A stretch of DNA of 58,634 nucleotides. Origin: Micrococcaceae bacterium RIT 802 (GTDB lineage: Bacteria; Actinomycetota; Actinomycetes; Actinomycetales; Micrococcaceae). Within the stretch, counting starts at the first letter, position 1; every line of letters begins with the position of its first letter. Below are positions 25,000 through 35,648 of this stretch, one piece after another. Both the position numbers and the translations under genes were made by a program. The notes under the pieces are model-generated. The model did not search any database and had not been told where the DNA came from. It was given only the letters and a program-made list of their open reading frames with translations. The stretch lies in the NCBI GenBank assembly GCA_016892645.1, contig JAFEMX010000020.1, positions 1-58,634 on the forward strand, read 5' to 3'.

Positions 25000-26469
25000 C
25001 TAGACGTTCAGCTCGACCTGCGCGGTTTCCTCGACGGCCGGGAAGGCCTTCGGGTGGGTGCCGGCCAGTTCCTCGATGACGCGCACGACCTGGCAGGAGT
25101 AGCCGAACTCGTTGTCGTACCAGACGTAGACGACGGCGTTCTTGCCGTTGGCGATGGTCGCCAGGCCATCGACGATGCCGGCGCGGCGGGAGCCGACGAA
25201 GTCCGTGGAGACGATCTCCGGGGAGTCGATGTAGTCGATCTGCTTGTGCAGCTCGGCGCCCAGGGAGGTCTGGCGCAGGTAGGTGTTCAGCTCCTCCTTG
25301 GTGGTCTCCTTCTCCAGGTTCAGGTTCAGGATGGCCATGGAGACGTCGGGGGTGGGAACGCGGATGGCGTTGCCGGTCAGCTTGCCCTCGAACTCGGGCA
25401 GCGCCTTGGACACTGCCTTGGCGGCGCCGGTCTCGGTGATGACCATGTTCAGCGCGGCGGCGCGGCCCCGGCGGTCCCCCTTGTGGAAGTTGTCCGTGAG
25501 GTTCTGGTCGTTCGTGAACGAGTGGACGGTCTCCACGTGGCCGTGGGCGACGCCGTACTCGTCGTTGATCGCCTTCAGGACCGGGGTGATCGCATTCGTG
25601 GTGCACGAGGCGGCCGAGACGATCTCGTCGTCGGCGGTGATGTCACCGTGGTTGATGCCATGGACGATGTTCTTCACATCGCCCTTGCCCGGTGCGGTGA
25701 GCAGCACGCGGGAGACGCCCTTGGCCTTCAGGTGTTGGCTCAGGCCCTCGCGGTCGCGCCAGCGGCCGGTGTTGTCCACGACGATGGCGTTGTCGATCCC
25801 GTAGGAGGTGTAGTTCACCGTGGTCGGGTCGTTGGAGTAGATGACCTGGATCAGCGTGCCGTTGGCCAGGATGGTGTTGTTCTCCTGGTCAACGGTGATC
25901 GAGCCCTCGAAGGGTCCGTGCACGGAGTCGCGGCGCAGCAGCGAGGCGCGCTTGATGATGTCGTTCTCGCCGTTCTTGCGCACCACGATCGCGCGCAGGC
26001 GCAGCCCATAGCCGCCACGCTCGATGAGGATGCGGGCCAGCAGGCGGCCGATCCGCCCGAAGCCGTAGAGCACGATGTCGCGCGGCTCGGCCTCGGAGGC
26101 GCCGGCGCCGCCGGTCTGGGTGGCGAATTCGGCGGCCAGGAAGTCCTGCAGCGAGGCGCCGTTGCCCTGCTGCTTGAACTTGCGCGAGAGGCGGGCCAGG
26201 TCAACCGACACCGCGCCGAGGTCCAGGGCGTCCAGACCCTGGAGCAGCGGGAACGTCTCGTTGAGCGGCAGTTCCGCGCCGTCGATGTGGCGGGCCACGC
26301 GATGGGCCTTGAGGATGTCGATCGGGGACTTGTTGATGAGCTTGCGCCCGTAGATGGAGGTCACCACGTTGTTCTTGCGGTAGAGACGTCCGATCAGGGG
26401 AATCATGGCCTCGGCGAGTTCCTCGCGGCCGCTCCATTCTTCCTGGGCGGCGACAGACTGCTGGGTCAC
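25000..26469 (-). CDS. gap: glyceraldehyde-3-phosphate dehydrogenase, long form
   Basis: 489 aa, about 150 longer than classical GAPDH. Residues 1-140 form a helical extension (…'MIPLIGRLYRKNNVVTSIYGRKLINKSPIDILKAHRVARH'…). The NAD(P) domain then starts at 'DIVLYGFGRIGRLLARIL'. Catalytic Cys in 'SAASCTTNAITPVLKAIND' and base His in 'VHSFTNDQN'. The C-terminal 'VVYVWYDNEFGYSCQVVRVI' is complete. Long GAPDHs of this kind occur in Micrococcales and Corynebacterium (GapB/GapX) beside a glycolytic GapA, and are often linked to gluconeogenesis or NADP use. GTG 26469 after AAGGA. Confidence 0.88.
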   Translation of the reverse strand: MTQQSVAAQEEWSGREELAEAMIPLIGRLYRKNNVVTSIYGRKLINKSPIDILKAHRVARHIDGAELPLNETFPLLQGLDALDLGAVSVDLARLSRKFKQQGNGASLQDFLAAEFATQTGGAGASEAEPRDIVLYGFGRIGRLLARILIERGGYGLRLRAIVVRKNGENDIIKRASLLRRDSVHGPFEGSITVDQENNTILANGTLIQVIYSNDPTTVNYTSYGIDNAIVVDNTGRWRDREGLSQHLKAKGVSRVLLTAPGKGDVKNIVHGINHGDITADDEIVSAASCTTNAITPVLKAINDEYGVAHGHVETVHSFTNDQNLTDNFHKGDRRGRAAALNMVITETGAAKAVSKALPEFEGKLTGNAIRVPTPDVSMAILNLNLEKETTKEELNTYLRQTSLGAELHKQIDYIDSPEIVSTDFVGSRRAGIVDGLATIANGKNAVVYVWYDNEFGYSCQVVRVIEELAGTHPKAFPAVEETAQVELNV

Positions 26470-26710
26470 TAATTGTCCTTCCAATTCAGCCGGCCGGGAT
26501 CCACTGGCCGGTTGGCACCGCGAAAGCACCATTGCAGATACGGTTTGGCGGGGTATCAGGATCTTTCCCCATGGGCTGGGCCCACCTCCATTCTAGGTCG
26601 TCCCCGATCGATCCGCGCATTCGCGTCGGTGAGACCACTCACACCCTGCGCCTGCGCATGTCAGCGCGTGCAAGCGCCGCGACAGCGCCATGACAGCGGC
26701 CCGGCCCACG

Positions 26711-26751
26711 ATGGTTCCAACACCGATCCACACCCGGATGAAAGGAACCAT
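26711..26751 (+). repeat. inverted repeat spanning the ribosome site of the ABC transporter
   Basis: ATGGTTCC (26711-26718) and GGAACCAT (26744-26751) form an 8-bp perfect dyad with a 25-nt loop. The right arm contains the AAGGA ribosome site of ATG 26754. It could be an operator or an RNA hairpin hiding the ribosome site. The rest of 26470-26710 holds no gene I can see. Confidence 0.45.
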
Positions 26752-26753
26752 CC

Positions 26754-27745
<992 letters not shown>

Positions 27746-27749
<4 letters not shown>

Positions 27750-28561
27750 GCACCATCACCATCATCCCCGGCGCCGAGCGCCAACTGCGCAACCACACCT
27801 CGGCGGCCCAGACCCTCCGCAACTCCCTGGCCATGGCCTACCGCGGGCTGCTGAAGATCAAGCGAACGCCCGAACAGCTCATGGACGTCACGCTGCAGCC
27901 CATCCTCTTCACGCTGATGTTCACCGTCCTCTTCGGCGGGGCCGTCGCCGGGGACACCACCAGCTACCTGCCCCTGCTGATCCCCGGGATCCTGGTCCAG
28001 ACCGTGATCACGACGTCGGTGGTCACCGGCACGCAATTGCGCGAGGACATGGACAAGGGCGTCTTCGACCGGTTCAAGTCCCTGCCCATCGCCCGCATCG
28101 CCCCGCTCGCCGGCGCCTTGCTGGCCGACACCGTCCGTTACGCGATCGCCACGACGCTCACGTTCGGCATGGGCTACGTGCTCGGGTTCCGTCCCGAGGC
28201 CGGGATCGGCGCCGTGGTCCTGGCGGGCCTGCTGGTCATCGTGTGCTCCTGGGCCATCAGCTGGATCTTCGCCTTCCTCGGCGTCATCGCCCGCAGCGCC
28301 TCGAGCGTTCAAGGCATCTCCATGATCGTGCTGTTCCCGCTGACCTTCCTCTCCAATGCCTTCGTCCCGGTGGACACGCTGCCGGGCTGGCTGCAGGGAT
28401 TCGTGAACGTGAACCCCGTCTCGCATCTGGTCAGCGCGGTCCGCGACCTCGTGAACGACGGCGTCTTCGGCCTGGATATGGTCACCTCGCTGGTGGGCGC
28501 CGCCGTCATCGTGGCGGTCTTCGCCCCGCTGACCGTCCGCGCCTACATGCGCAAGGCGTAG
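27746..28561 (+). CDS. DrrB-like ABC-2 permease
   Basis: 271 aa with six membrane segments. 'SLAMAYRGLLKIKRTPEQLMDVTLQPILFTLMFTVLFGG' is the usual ABC-2 start, followed by 'REDMDKGVFDRFKSLPIARIAPLAGALLADTVRY' and 'FPLTFLSNAFVPVDTLPGWLQGFVNVNPVSHLVSAVRDL'. This is the DrrB pattern, exporting drugs or lipid-like molecules. Coupled to the ATPase gene by ATGA (27746-27749). Only 7 bp separate its stop from the end of the convergent AfsR-type regulator. Confidence 0.9.
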
Positions 28562-28568
28562 CGGAAGC

Positions 28569-31500
28569 TCAGGAACGGGTGGCGTCCAACGCGGCACGGA
28601 CCGCCGTGCCGTGCAGCAAATCCGCGGCCCGTTCCAGTCCGTCCGCCGGCGACAGCCCGGCCACCCGCCCCCGCGCGGCCTGAATGGCCTCGCGGGGGTG
28701 CTCCGCGTCCAGGCCCGCCAGCACGGCGGCGAGGTTCAGCGCGGGAAGCGTCTGGCGCACGCCCAGGATCCCGGACAGCAGGACCAGTTCCAGCCCCGTG
28801 TCGCGGAGGTCCGTTTCCGGCGGCAGGTCTGCGGGCCGGAGCAGCCAGCGGCCGATGGCCAGCAGGGAGCAGCCGATGATGGGCCGATCGGCTGCATCGG
28901 GCCGGAGCCGCAGGTCGGCGAACACGATGGTGCGCAGACGACGGGACCGGGTGCGGGTGAACTCCGGATCCGGGTTCCCGGCCACCACGTGGGCGACCAC
29001 GGCGGCGGCGGTGACGATGCGCAGCCAGGGATCGCGCAGGGCCACGGTGCCCGGCCCCGAGCCCTTCCGGTACAGCCGAAGGGCCGCCGCGGTGTTTCCC
29101 GCTGCCAGTTCCACCTCGGCGAGCCCGGCGTATCCGAGTGATCGGCGGTCGCCGGGTCCCTCGCCCTGGTGGGAGTCGGCCGTGATGATCTCCTCGAAGA
29201 CCCGGGTCCCGCCGTCGTGCTCCCCGGCGACGAGCCGCGTGAGCGACTCCAGCCAGTCGAGCTGTTGCAGGTCGGGGCGCGATTGCAGGGCTGTCAGGCC
29301 GGCACGGGAGGTCTTGATCCAGGCAAGCGCGGATTCGGTGTCGCCCAGCTGGGCGTACAGTTCGGCCAGATGCTGCGAGGCGGTGGCCTGTGACCAGACC
29401 TGGCGCTCCCCCACGGCCAGGTCGTAGGCCCGGTGCGACGAGGCCAGGGCGGCGGGCATGTTGCCGTCGTTCTCGGCCAGCTGGGCGGCGAACAGCCGGG
29501 CGATGCCCTCCACTGCGGGATCGGCGGAGCGTTCGTACCGGTGGATGGCCGCGCGGACCGCGGGGATCCCGTGGGTGCCAGTGAGCAGGAGGTCGGCGAG
29601 GGCGGCGACGCGCGGAGACGAGGAGGTGCCCGAGTCCAGGGTGCGGCGGAGGCTTCCCAGGGCCAGCAGCCCCGAACGGCGGTTCCCGAACGGGAGGCTG
29701 CTGGCGCCGAGCACGAAGGCCAGGACGGCGGTGTCGCGGGTCTGCTCGGTGGCGGCATGGCGCCAGGACACCCGGATCGCCGCGTCCGCGAAGGACGCCA
29801 GGTCGGAGTGGGCGCCGCTCATGGACCAGAAATAACCCAGCGCCGCGTAGAGCGCCAGCGTCGCCGGCACGTCCCTGCGCTCCAGGGCGGTGCGCAAGAG
29901 CCAGACCAGGTTCTCCTGCTCCGTGGCGAACGCGTGCAGCGCCCGCAGCTGGTCGGTGCCGTCCAGCTCGGGCAGCATGGTCCTGACGTAGGCGGTTCCC
30001 CAGCCGAGCACCGCGGTCCGCACCTCCGCGGCCTCGCCCGATCCCTCCAGGGCCAGCGCCCCGAACTCGCGGACGGTCTCCAGCATCCCGTAGCGCAGCA
30101 TCCCGGCAGTGGGGTCCTCGGTGACGGTGACCAGGGACTGGGTGACGAGCCCGTCCAGGTCGTTGCCGACGTCGTCCGCGGAGTCGAAACCGCCGACCGC
30201 CTGGGCTGCCTCGGCGCCGAAGCCGTCGGGGAAGACCGCGAGCCGGCGCAGCAGGCGCTGTTCGGTGGGCGAGAGCAGGTTCCAGCTCCAGTCGATCACC
30301 GCGGCGAGCGTGCGGTGGCGCGCCGGTGCGGTGCGCTCACCAACGGTCAGGAGGGCGAAGCGGTCGCGCAGGCGGCGCCCGATCTCCTCGACGGACATGG
30401 AGCGCACGCGGGCCGCTGCCAGTTCGATGGCCAGCGGCAGTCCGTCCAGCCGGGTGCACAGCTCGGCCACGGCCCCCGGCTGCAGGGTCGCGGAGGGCCG
30501 GGCGGCGCGGGCACGGGCCATGAAGAGCTCGACGGCGGCGCCGTCCTCGGCCGCATCCAGCGGCTCGAGCGGGTAGACCTGTTCGGCGGCGATGGACAGC
30601 GGCGAGCGGCTGGTGGCCAGGATTCCGACCGTGGTGGTGGCGGCCAAGATGTCGGCGATCCAACCGGCGGCTCCGTCGAGCAGGTGCTCGCAGTTGTCCA
30701 TGACCAGCAGGGTCTCTCGCTCGGCCAGCACGCCGAGGATGCGCTCGCGGATGTCCAGCCGGGCGGGGACCTCGTCGGCGGACTTCAGGGTGGTGACCTC
30801 GCGGATCCCCAACGTCGTGGCCAGGGCCAGCGCGAGGTCTTCACCGGTGCCCACGCCGGCGAGTTCGACGAAGACGACGGCGGGGGTGTGTTCGGTGGCC
30901 GCCCGGGCCGCTTCCTGGGCCAGGCGTGTCTTGCCCAGTCCGCCGGGCCCGAGGATGGTCACGAGCCGGCCGGTTCGCAGCAGGTCGGCGAGCGCTGTGA
31001 GGTCCGCGGCGCGCCCCAGCAGGGGGTTGGGCGCGGTGCGCAGGCCGATGGCGGTGTGGGCCGCCGCGGGGCGGGCGTCGCTGGAGAGCAGGCGCGCATG
31101 CAGGTCCGCCAGTTCGCGGGAGGGGTCGGTGCCGAGGCCATCGCGCAGTGCGGCGCGGTGGCGGGCATAGAGGCGCAGGGCGTCGTTGCGTTGGCCCGCG
31201 GCCTCGAGGGCGCGCATGCGCAGGTCCACCCGGGCGTCGTCGGCTGTCGAGGGCTCGCCGAGCAGGTCGAGGTCCGCCAGGGCGCCCTGGCCGTCGCCGG
31301 TGCGGATCCGGGCCTCGGCCCGCAGCTCAAGCAGCTGGCTGCGCACGCCGGCCCAGCGACCGGCCAGCACGTCCGCCAGTTCGGCCTCCCCCAGATCGGC
31401 CCCGGGTTCGCCGCGCTGCAGGCCGAGTGCCGTCGTCGCCAGTACAGCGGCTTCGGCGGGCAACCCGCGCGCGAGGGCGCTGCGCCCCTGCGCGAGGTGT

Positions 31501-31829
31501 GCCTCGGCGCGACCCAGGTCGGTACTCTGGGCGGTGGCGGCCAGCCGGTAGCCGGCGGCGGTGGATTCGATCAACCCGGGGGCCAGCGAGCGGCGCAGGC
31601 GGGAGACGAGCGTCTGCAGGGCGGCACGTGGGTCGCGGGGTGGTTCGTCGGCCCAGATGTCGTCGGCGAGCTGTGCGACGGAGACGGACGTTCCCGCCGC
31701 CAGGGCCAGCGCGGTGACCAGGGTCTTGCCCCGCACCCCCGCAGGTTCCACCCAGGCGCCCGTCGGTCCAGCAGCCAGCACGGTGCCGAGGATCGCGGCG
31801 CGAAGCGTTTCTGCGTTGTCCTGAGGCAC
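28569..31829 (-). CDS. AfsR/SARP-type regulator with BTAD and NB-ARC ATPase domains
   Basis: 1086 aa. Order: OmpR-like winged helix (about 8-98, 'VSVAQLADDIWADEPPRDPRAALQTLVSRLRRSL'), bacterial transcriptional activator domain (about 103-245), STAND NTPase (about 265-520) with Walker A 'GPGGLGKTRLA' and Walker B 'LLVMDNCEHLLD', then 'LPLAIELAAARVRSM' and a long C-terminal helical repeat region like TPRs. AfsR-type proteins integrate signals and activate antibiotic or exporter genes. Convergent with the DrrAB-like exporter, which may be its target. Leaderless by geometry: TAAGCT, 6 nt, GTG 31829. Confidence 0.88.
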   Translation of the reverse strand: MPQDNAETLRAAILGTVLAAGPTGAWVEPAGVRGKTLVTALALAAGTSVSVAQLADDIWADEPPRDPRAALQTLVSRLRRSLAPGLIESTAAGYRLAATAQSTDLGRAEAHLAQGRSALARGLPAEAAVLATTALGLQRGEPGADLGEAELADVLAGRWAGVRSQLLELRAEARIRTGDGQGALADLDLLGEPSTADDARVDLRMRALEAAGQRNDALRLYARHRAALRDGLGTDPSRELADLHARLLSSDARPAAAHTAIGLRTAPNPLLGRAADLTALADLLRTGRLVTILGPGGLGKTRLAQEAARAATEHTPAVVFVELAGVGTGEDLALALATTLGIREVTTLKSADEVPARLDIRERILGVLAERETLLVMDNCEHLLDGAAGWIADILAATTTVGILATSRSPLSIAAEQVYPLEPLDAAEDGAAVELFMARARAARPSATLQPGAVAELCTRLDGLPLAIELAAARVRSMSVEEIGRRLRDRFALLTVGERTAPARHRTLAAVIDWSWNLLSPTEQRLLRRLAVFPDGFGAEAAQAVGGFDSADDVGNDLDGLVTQSLVTVTEDPTAGMLRYGMLETVREFGALALEGSGEAAEVRTAVLGWGTAYVRTMLPELDGTDQLRALHAFATEQENLVWLLRTALERRDVPATLALYAALGYFWSMSGAHSDLASFADAAIRVSWRHAATEQTRDTAVLAFVLGASSLPFGNRRSGLLALGSLRRTLDSGTSSSPRVAALADLLLTGTHGIPAVRAAIHRYERSADPAVEGIARLFAAQLAENDGNMPAALASSHRAYDLAVGERQVWSQATASQHLAELYAQLGDTESALAWIKTSRAGLTALQSRPDLQQLDWLESLTRLVAGEHDGGTRVFEEIITADSHQGEGPGDRRSLGYAGLAEVELAAGNTAAALRLYRKGSGPGTVALRDPWLRIVTAAAVVAHVVAGNPDPEFTRTRSRRLRTIVFADLRLRPDAADRPIIGCSLLAIGRWLLRPADLPPETDLRDTGLELVLLSGILGVRQTLPALNLAAVLAGLDAEHPREAIQAARGRVAGLSPADGLERAADLLHGTAVRAALDATRS

Positions 31830-31835
31830 CCGTCG

Positions 31836-31841
31836 AGCTTA
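31836..31841 (-). promoter_or_regulatory. -10 element for leaderless AfsR-type regulator
   Basis: TAAGCT on the minus strand, then CGACGG (6 nt), then GTG 31829. No ribosome site in the gap. Confidence 0.5.
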
Positions 31842-32288
31842 GCAACTGGCGCCGGCCGGCCTGCGCGTCGCCGAGTGGACTTCAGCTGCCCGGGAGGACG
31901 GACGGCTACCGGGGTGGCGGAGAACGCGTGGGATCGATCTGGCCTGCGGGCCGCTGCACCGCAAGGTCAGCATGGACGTTGCTGGTGATGAACATGCCCG
32001 GCACCCGGAGAAGTGGCTACCGAAGATTTCCGCATTGACTATGCCGCAAACCTATTGGCGGCGCCCTGAATCAAGCTGAACGTCGAACGCGATGCCCCCA
32101 GGAGTGTCTTCGGTTGGGGAATCGCCGTGGTGCTGGCACAGAAACCCGGCGATGTCGACGAGCTTTTCGCCGATCCGTATTCACCGTCAGCACATTTCAC
32201 ACCGAGAGTGTCCATGGGCAGTCGGAGAGGCCGTATGGGAATGTGGAAACAAGGCGGACTCCGCTGGACGGGGTCGACGCTCAACAAA
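31842..32288. other. about 450 bp without a convincing gene
   Basis: GC is lower than the surroundings. Short frames exist on both strands (for instance around 32127-32230 on plus and 32039-32287 on minus), but none has a ribosome site, a -10 at the right place or a recognisable family. It could be eroded sequence beside the accessory genes that follow. Confidence 0.4.
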
Positions 32289-32603
32289 TCAAGCGGCTCC
32301 GCGGGCGATCTTTTTCACGCTCTCGGGCGTGGTGCGCCCCAATTCCTCGTCCAAAGTCATTCGAAGAAGCGCGGCGGAGCGTTCGATCCGGCTTTGCATG
32401 ACGTCGTCCTGTGCGGACTGCACTTTTCGCGACAAGGGGGCACTCATCAGCAAAAATTCTCCGGTGTCTTGCTTCCTCGATGCCGAACGCACGGCGCTGG
32501 CCTTGCGAAGGAAAGAGGTCTTGCCCCCCTTTTGGGGAATGTAGACGAATCTTGTTCGTTGCTGGGGAAGCCGTTTCGATGACTTGCTGATTGGCTGTGT
32601 CAC
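32289..32603 (-). CDS. small basic protein of unknown function, coupled to an upstream membrane protein
   Basis: 104 aa from GTG 32603, placed 5 bp after the stop of the gene at 32609, with GAGGGAAGG as ribosome site inside the end of that gene. N-terminus basic (MTQPISKSSKRLPQQRTRFVYIPQKGGKTSFLRKASAVRSASRKQ is the first 45 residues in outline), then a helical C-terminus 'SRIERSAALLRMTLDEELGRTTPESVKKIAR'. No family recognised. Codon use is less GC-biased than core genes, suggesting transfer. Confidence 0.5.
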   Translation of the reverse strand: MTQPISKSSKRLPQQRTRFVYIPQKGGKTSFLRKASAVRSASRKQDTGEFLLMSAPLSRKVQSAQDDVMQSRIERSAALLRMTLDEELGRTTPESVKKIARGAA

Positions 32604-32608
32604 CGCCG

Positions 32609-33016
32609 TTACCTTCCCTCATCCAGACCATGCTCGGGCTCCGGGCCTTCACCAATAGTATCCGCCGACAACTCGGAGACAGGCAAGACCGAGTTCCAGG
32701 CTGCATCTAGAAGCCGTTTGTCCATGTCATCAACTGCATTGCTCTTGGCAAGTACCCGCAGGCTGTCCAGCCCCAAGATCGTCGCCTCCCCCACCCCGTC
32801 CACGGCACGGTCCAGTGCCCATTGGGTCCGTTGCCACCACGCGCTCCTGTCGTCGGCTCTACTTCGCTGTTTCAGAGTTCTCAATGCGATCCACGCAGCG
32901 AGACCGGCGGCAATGAGATCAGCTATTGGTGAGAGCCCCGCGAGCACGTCCCACCAGTGGGCAGAACCTCCTTCTGCGGCATCGGCTGCTGCCACGACGA
33001 CGGCCAGGATCATCAT
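32609..33016 (-). CDS. small membrane-anchored protein of unknown function
   Basis: 135 aa. The N-terminal hydrophobic stretch 'MMILAVVVAAADAAEGG' and a second one, 'VLAGLSPIADLIAAGLAAWIALRTL', suggest one or two membrane passes. These are followed by a charged cytoplasmic part 'KQRSRADDRSAWWQRTQWALDRAVDGVGEATILGLDSLRVLAKS…'. The W-W-x-R-x-Q-W-A-L-D segment looks conserved-protein-like, but I cannot name the family. Likely the first gene of a two-gene unit with 32289-32603. Confidence 0.5.
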   Translation of the reverse strand: MMILAVVVAAADAAEGGSAHWWDVLAGLSPIADLIAAGLAAWIALRTLKQRSRADDRSAWWQRTQWALDRAVDGVGEATILGLDSLRVLAKSNAVDDMDKRLLDAAWNSVLPVSELSADTIGEGPEPEHGLDEGR

Positions 33017-33291
33017 GGGTGGGTCCTAACCCGTACCGCGGACGTTTGGGATGCTGGAGGATCCCTCGGTTTCCTCGGCCGACCGTGCCCGGCACCTCAC
33101 TGAGCAGATGTACTTGTGGGGCCGTTTGGCATGGCCCACGGCGAAAGCGCCGGCACGTAGGGCCCTTCCTTCGCAGTTGACTGACAGGGAATTCGGCGTT
33201 GCTGGCCGGATGGGACGGTTCGTCAACTTGCTGTTTATCCGATGCACTCCTCGAGGGCGGGCGCCAGGAGACTACAACACGAGCAGAACAC

Positions 33292-35592
33292 TCAGCTGCC
33301 CGTGAGGACGACCAGCTCCCGGGTCGCCCGCGTCATCGCCACATAGCGATCGACGTATCCCTCGACCCCCGTCCCGAAGTCCGCGGGGTCCACCAGGACG
33401 ACCAGGTCGAACTCGAGCCCCTTGACCAGTTCCGGGGTGAGCGAACGGATCCTCGGGTCGGCGGGGATGCCCGCGGGCGCCTTGCCCGCAGCGGGGATGA
33501 CGCAGGCGCTGCCGTCCGCGGCTTTCTCGAGCCAGTCCGTGAGGACGCCTGCCGCCTCAGATGCGGTTCCCCGGCGAACGGGCAGACCCGTGGACCGGAT
33601 CGAGGTCGGCACGTTGGCGTCGGGGATGGCGCCGTGGATCTCCCGCTCGGCAACCTCCATGATCTCCCGGGGCGTGCGGTAGTTGACGGACAGCGGTGCC
33701 AACGCGATCCGGTCGAAGCCCACGCGGGCCAGGCGTTCGCCCCACGTCTCGGTGAAACCGTGCCTGGCCTGCGCCCGGTCCCCGACGATGGTCAGGCTCC
33801 GCGAGGGGCACCGGGCCAGCAGCATCTGCCACTGGGCGTCGGTCAGCTCCTGTGCCTCGTCCACCACGACATGGGCGAACGGCCCGGCCAACAGGTCAGG
33901 GTCCGCGGAACCGGCGTCGTCATCGGCGAGCGCGGCGCGCAGGTCCTGCCCCCGGAGCATCGACATCACGTGCATCTCGGAATCGTCGGTGGCGATCAGC
34001 TGGTCCACCACCTCGTTCATGCGTTGGCGCTCGGCTGCCGCGGTGACCGCCCGGCGCCGCCGGCGTGCGGAGGCCTCGGGGTCTCCGATGCGCCGCCGGG
34101 CGGCGTCCAGCAGCGGCAGGTCTGCGGTGGTCCAGGCGCGGGCGTCCGCTCGGTGCAGCAGCTCCACTTCCGCCGGCTGCAGCCAGGGGGCGCAGCGGGC
34201 CAGATAGGCAGGAAGGCCCCACAGGTCGGCGACGACGTCCGTTGGCTCCAGCACCGGCCACACCCGATCGACGGCCCGGGCCAGTCCCCGGCTCGTGGCG
34301 AGCCACTGCCGGGCCGCGCCGTCAGGTGTCGCGGCTCCGCCCCCATAGGCGTCGAAGGCCTCCTCGGCACCATCCCAGCCGGTGCCGCCGTCGTCCTCAT
34401 CCCCGTCCTGCTCGTCCCCGTCCAGCTCGTCCAGCTGGTCGCCGAGGATCGCGAGCAGGGAATCGCGGATGGCCTCGCGGGCCTCGTTGTGGGAGGCCCC
34501 GGGGTCGACGGCGTTGAAGGCCTCCTGCCAGTCGCGGGCGGTGAGCACGACCTCGCCCCAGGGGGTTTCGATGAGCGTCCGGCCCACCGGGAGCTGTTCG
34601 TAGAGGGCGACGGCCGGTTCAATGGCTTCGACCATCCCCACCGAGGACTTCAACCGGGCCACCCGGGGGTCGGGTTCCGCGGGAGCGTGGGCGCCCTCGG
34701 GCACGAGGTCCGCCAGGGTGGCCGTCTGGACGCCCTCCTCCCCCAGGCTGGGCAGCACATCGGAGACGTAGTCCAGGTAGGGCCGGTGCGGGCCGACGAA
34801 GAGCACGCCGCCGCGCTGGTGGCCCAGGCGTGGATCGGAGTAGAGCAGGTAGGCGGTGCGGTGCAGGGCGACGACGGTCTTGCCGGTCCCCGGTCCGCCG
34901 TCCACGACGAGAGCGCCCTCGGATCCGGCGCGGATGATGGCGTCCTGGTCGGCTTGGATGGTGCCGAGCACATCGCGCATCCGATCGCCCCGGCTGCCGG
35001 CCAGGCTGGCGATGAAGGCCGACTGGTCATCGAGTGCCGCGGCGGCCTTGAAGCCGCCGGGGGTGAAGACCTCGTCCCAGTAGTCGGAGATGCCGCCGTG
35101 GTCCCAGCGGTACCGGCGCCGGCTCGCCAGCCCCATCGGATCGGCATGGGTGGCGCCGAAGAACGGTTCGGCGGCCGGGGAGCGCCAGTCGATGAGCAAC
35201 CGCGCTCCGGTGGCATCGGTGATGCCGAGGCGTCCGACGTAGACCGGGTCACCGCCGTCGGCTCCGACCATCCGGCCCAGGCAGAGGTCCAGGCCGTAGC
35301 GGCGCAGGGCACGGAGCCGGTTGCCGAGACGGTGGATCTCCATGTCCCGCTCCCAGGCTTCCTGCCCCGGGCCGGCGGGCATCTTGCGGGCCGCATCGAG
35401 CCGCTGGGCCGCATCGGCGATCGATGCGCGCAGGGCTTGCTCCAGGGTGGCGAAATACCGGCCATCGGGGCCGATCAGTTCCGGGTCGGCCTTGACCGCC
35501 AGGTAGCCGGGTAGCGCGAACGGCGGAGGCTGCCCCTCCCCGTGCGGAGAGACAACTTCGCGTGTGCCCAGGCCGTCCATATCGTGCCGCAT
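33292..35592 (-). CDS. helR: RNA polymerase recycling ATPase HelR (HelD family), rifamycin-responsive
   Basis: 766 aa from ATG 35592 (GAGGGG site); the frame extends to 35664 into the RAE. SF1/UvrD-like ATPase: Walker A 'GGPGTGKTVVALHRTAYLL' (about residue 229), motif II 'HVVVDEAQELTDAQWQML', motif III/IV 'SLTIVGDRAQARHG' and 'LSVNYRTPREIMEVAE', motif VI 'DRYVAMTRATRELVVL'. An N-terminal helical pair reaches into the secondary channel in HelD structures. The very acidic insertion at about 385-407 (DELDGDEQDGDEDDGG) fits the HelD primary-channel loop that enters the RNAP active site. HelR proteins displace rifamycins and confer tolerance. The RAE directly upstream supports this assignment over generic HelD. 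Confidence 0.9.
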   Translation of the reverse strand: MRHDMDGLGTREVVSPHGEGQPPPFALPGYLAVKADPELIGPDGRYFATLEQALRASIADAAQRLDAARKMPAGPGQEAWERDMEIHRLGNRLRALRRYGLDLCLGRMVGADGGDPVYVGRLGITDATGARLLIDWRSPAAEPFFGATHADPMGLASRRRYRWDHGGISDYWDEVFTPGGFKAAAALDDQSAFIASLAGSRGDRMRDVLGTIQADQDAIIRAGSEGALVVDGGPGTGKTVVALHRTAYLLYSDPRLGHQRGGVLFVGPHRPYLDYVSDVLPSLGEEGVQTATLADLVPEGAHAPAEPDPRVARLKSSVGMVEAIEPAVALYEQLPVGRTLIETPWGEVVLTARDWQEAFNAVDPGASHNEAREAIRDSLLAILGDQLDELDGDEQDGDEDDGGTGWDGAEEAFDAYGGGAATPDGAARQWLATSRGLARAVDRVWPVLEPTDVVADLWGLPAYLARCAPWLQPAEVELLHRADARAWTTADLPLLDAARRRIGDPEASARRRRRAVTAAAERQRMNEVVDQLIATDDSEMHVMSMLRGQDLRAALADDDAGSADPDLLAGPFAHVVVDEAQELTDAQWQMLLARCPSRSLTIVGDRAQARHGFTETWGERLARVGFDRIALAPLSVNYRTPREIMEVAEREIHGAIPDANVPTSIRSTGLPVRRGTASEAAGVLTDWLEKAADGSACVIPAAGKAPAGIPADPRIRSLTPELVKGLEFDLVVLVDPADFGTGVEGYVDRYVAMTRATRELVVLTGS

Positions 35593-35648
35593 TCCCAGGT
35601 CCCCTCGTCCGCCCGTTCCACCGTCGATCGATGATTCTCCCGCACACC

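Noticed and set aside
24328-26472. 714-codon plus-strand open frame across the GNAT and GAPDH genes
   Set aside because: Spans two unrelated minus-strand genes and an intergenic terminator, so it cannot be a single real protein.
29433-31988. 851-codon plus-strand open frame opposite the AfsR-type regulator
   Set aside because: Shadow of a gene with clear STAND ATPase motifs on the minus strand; composition is unnatural.
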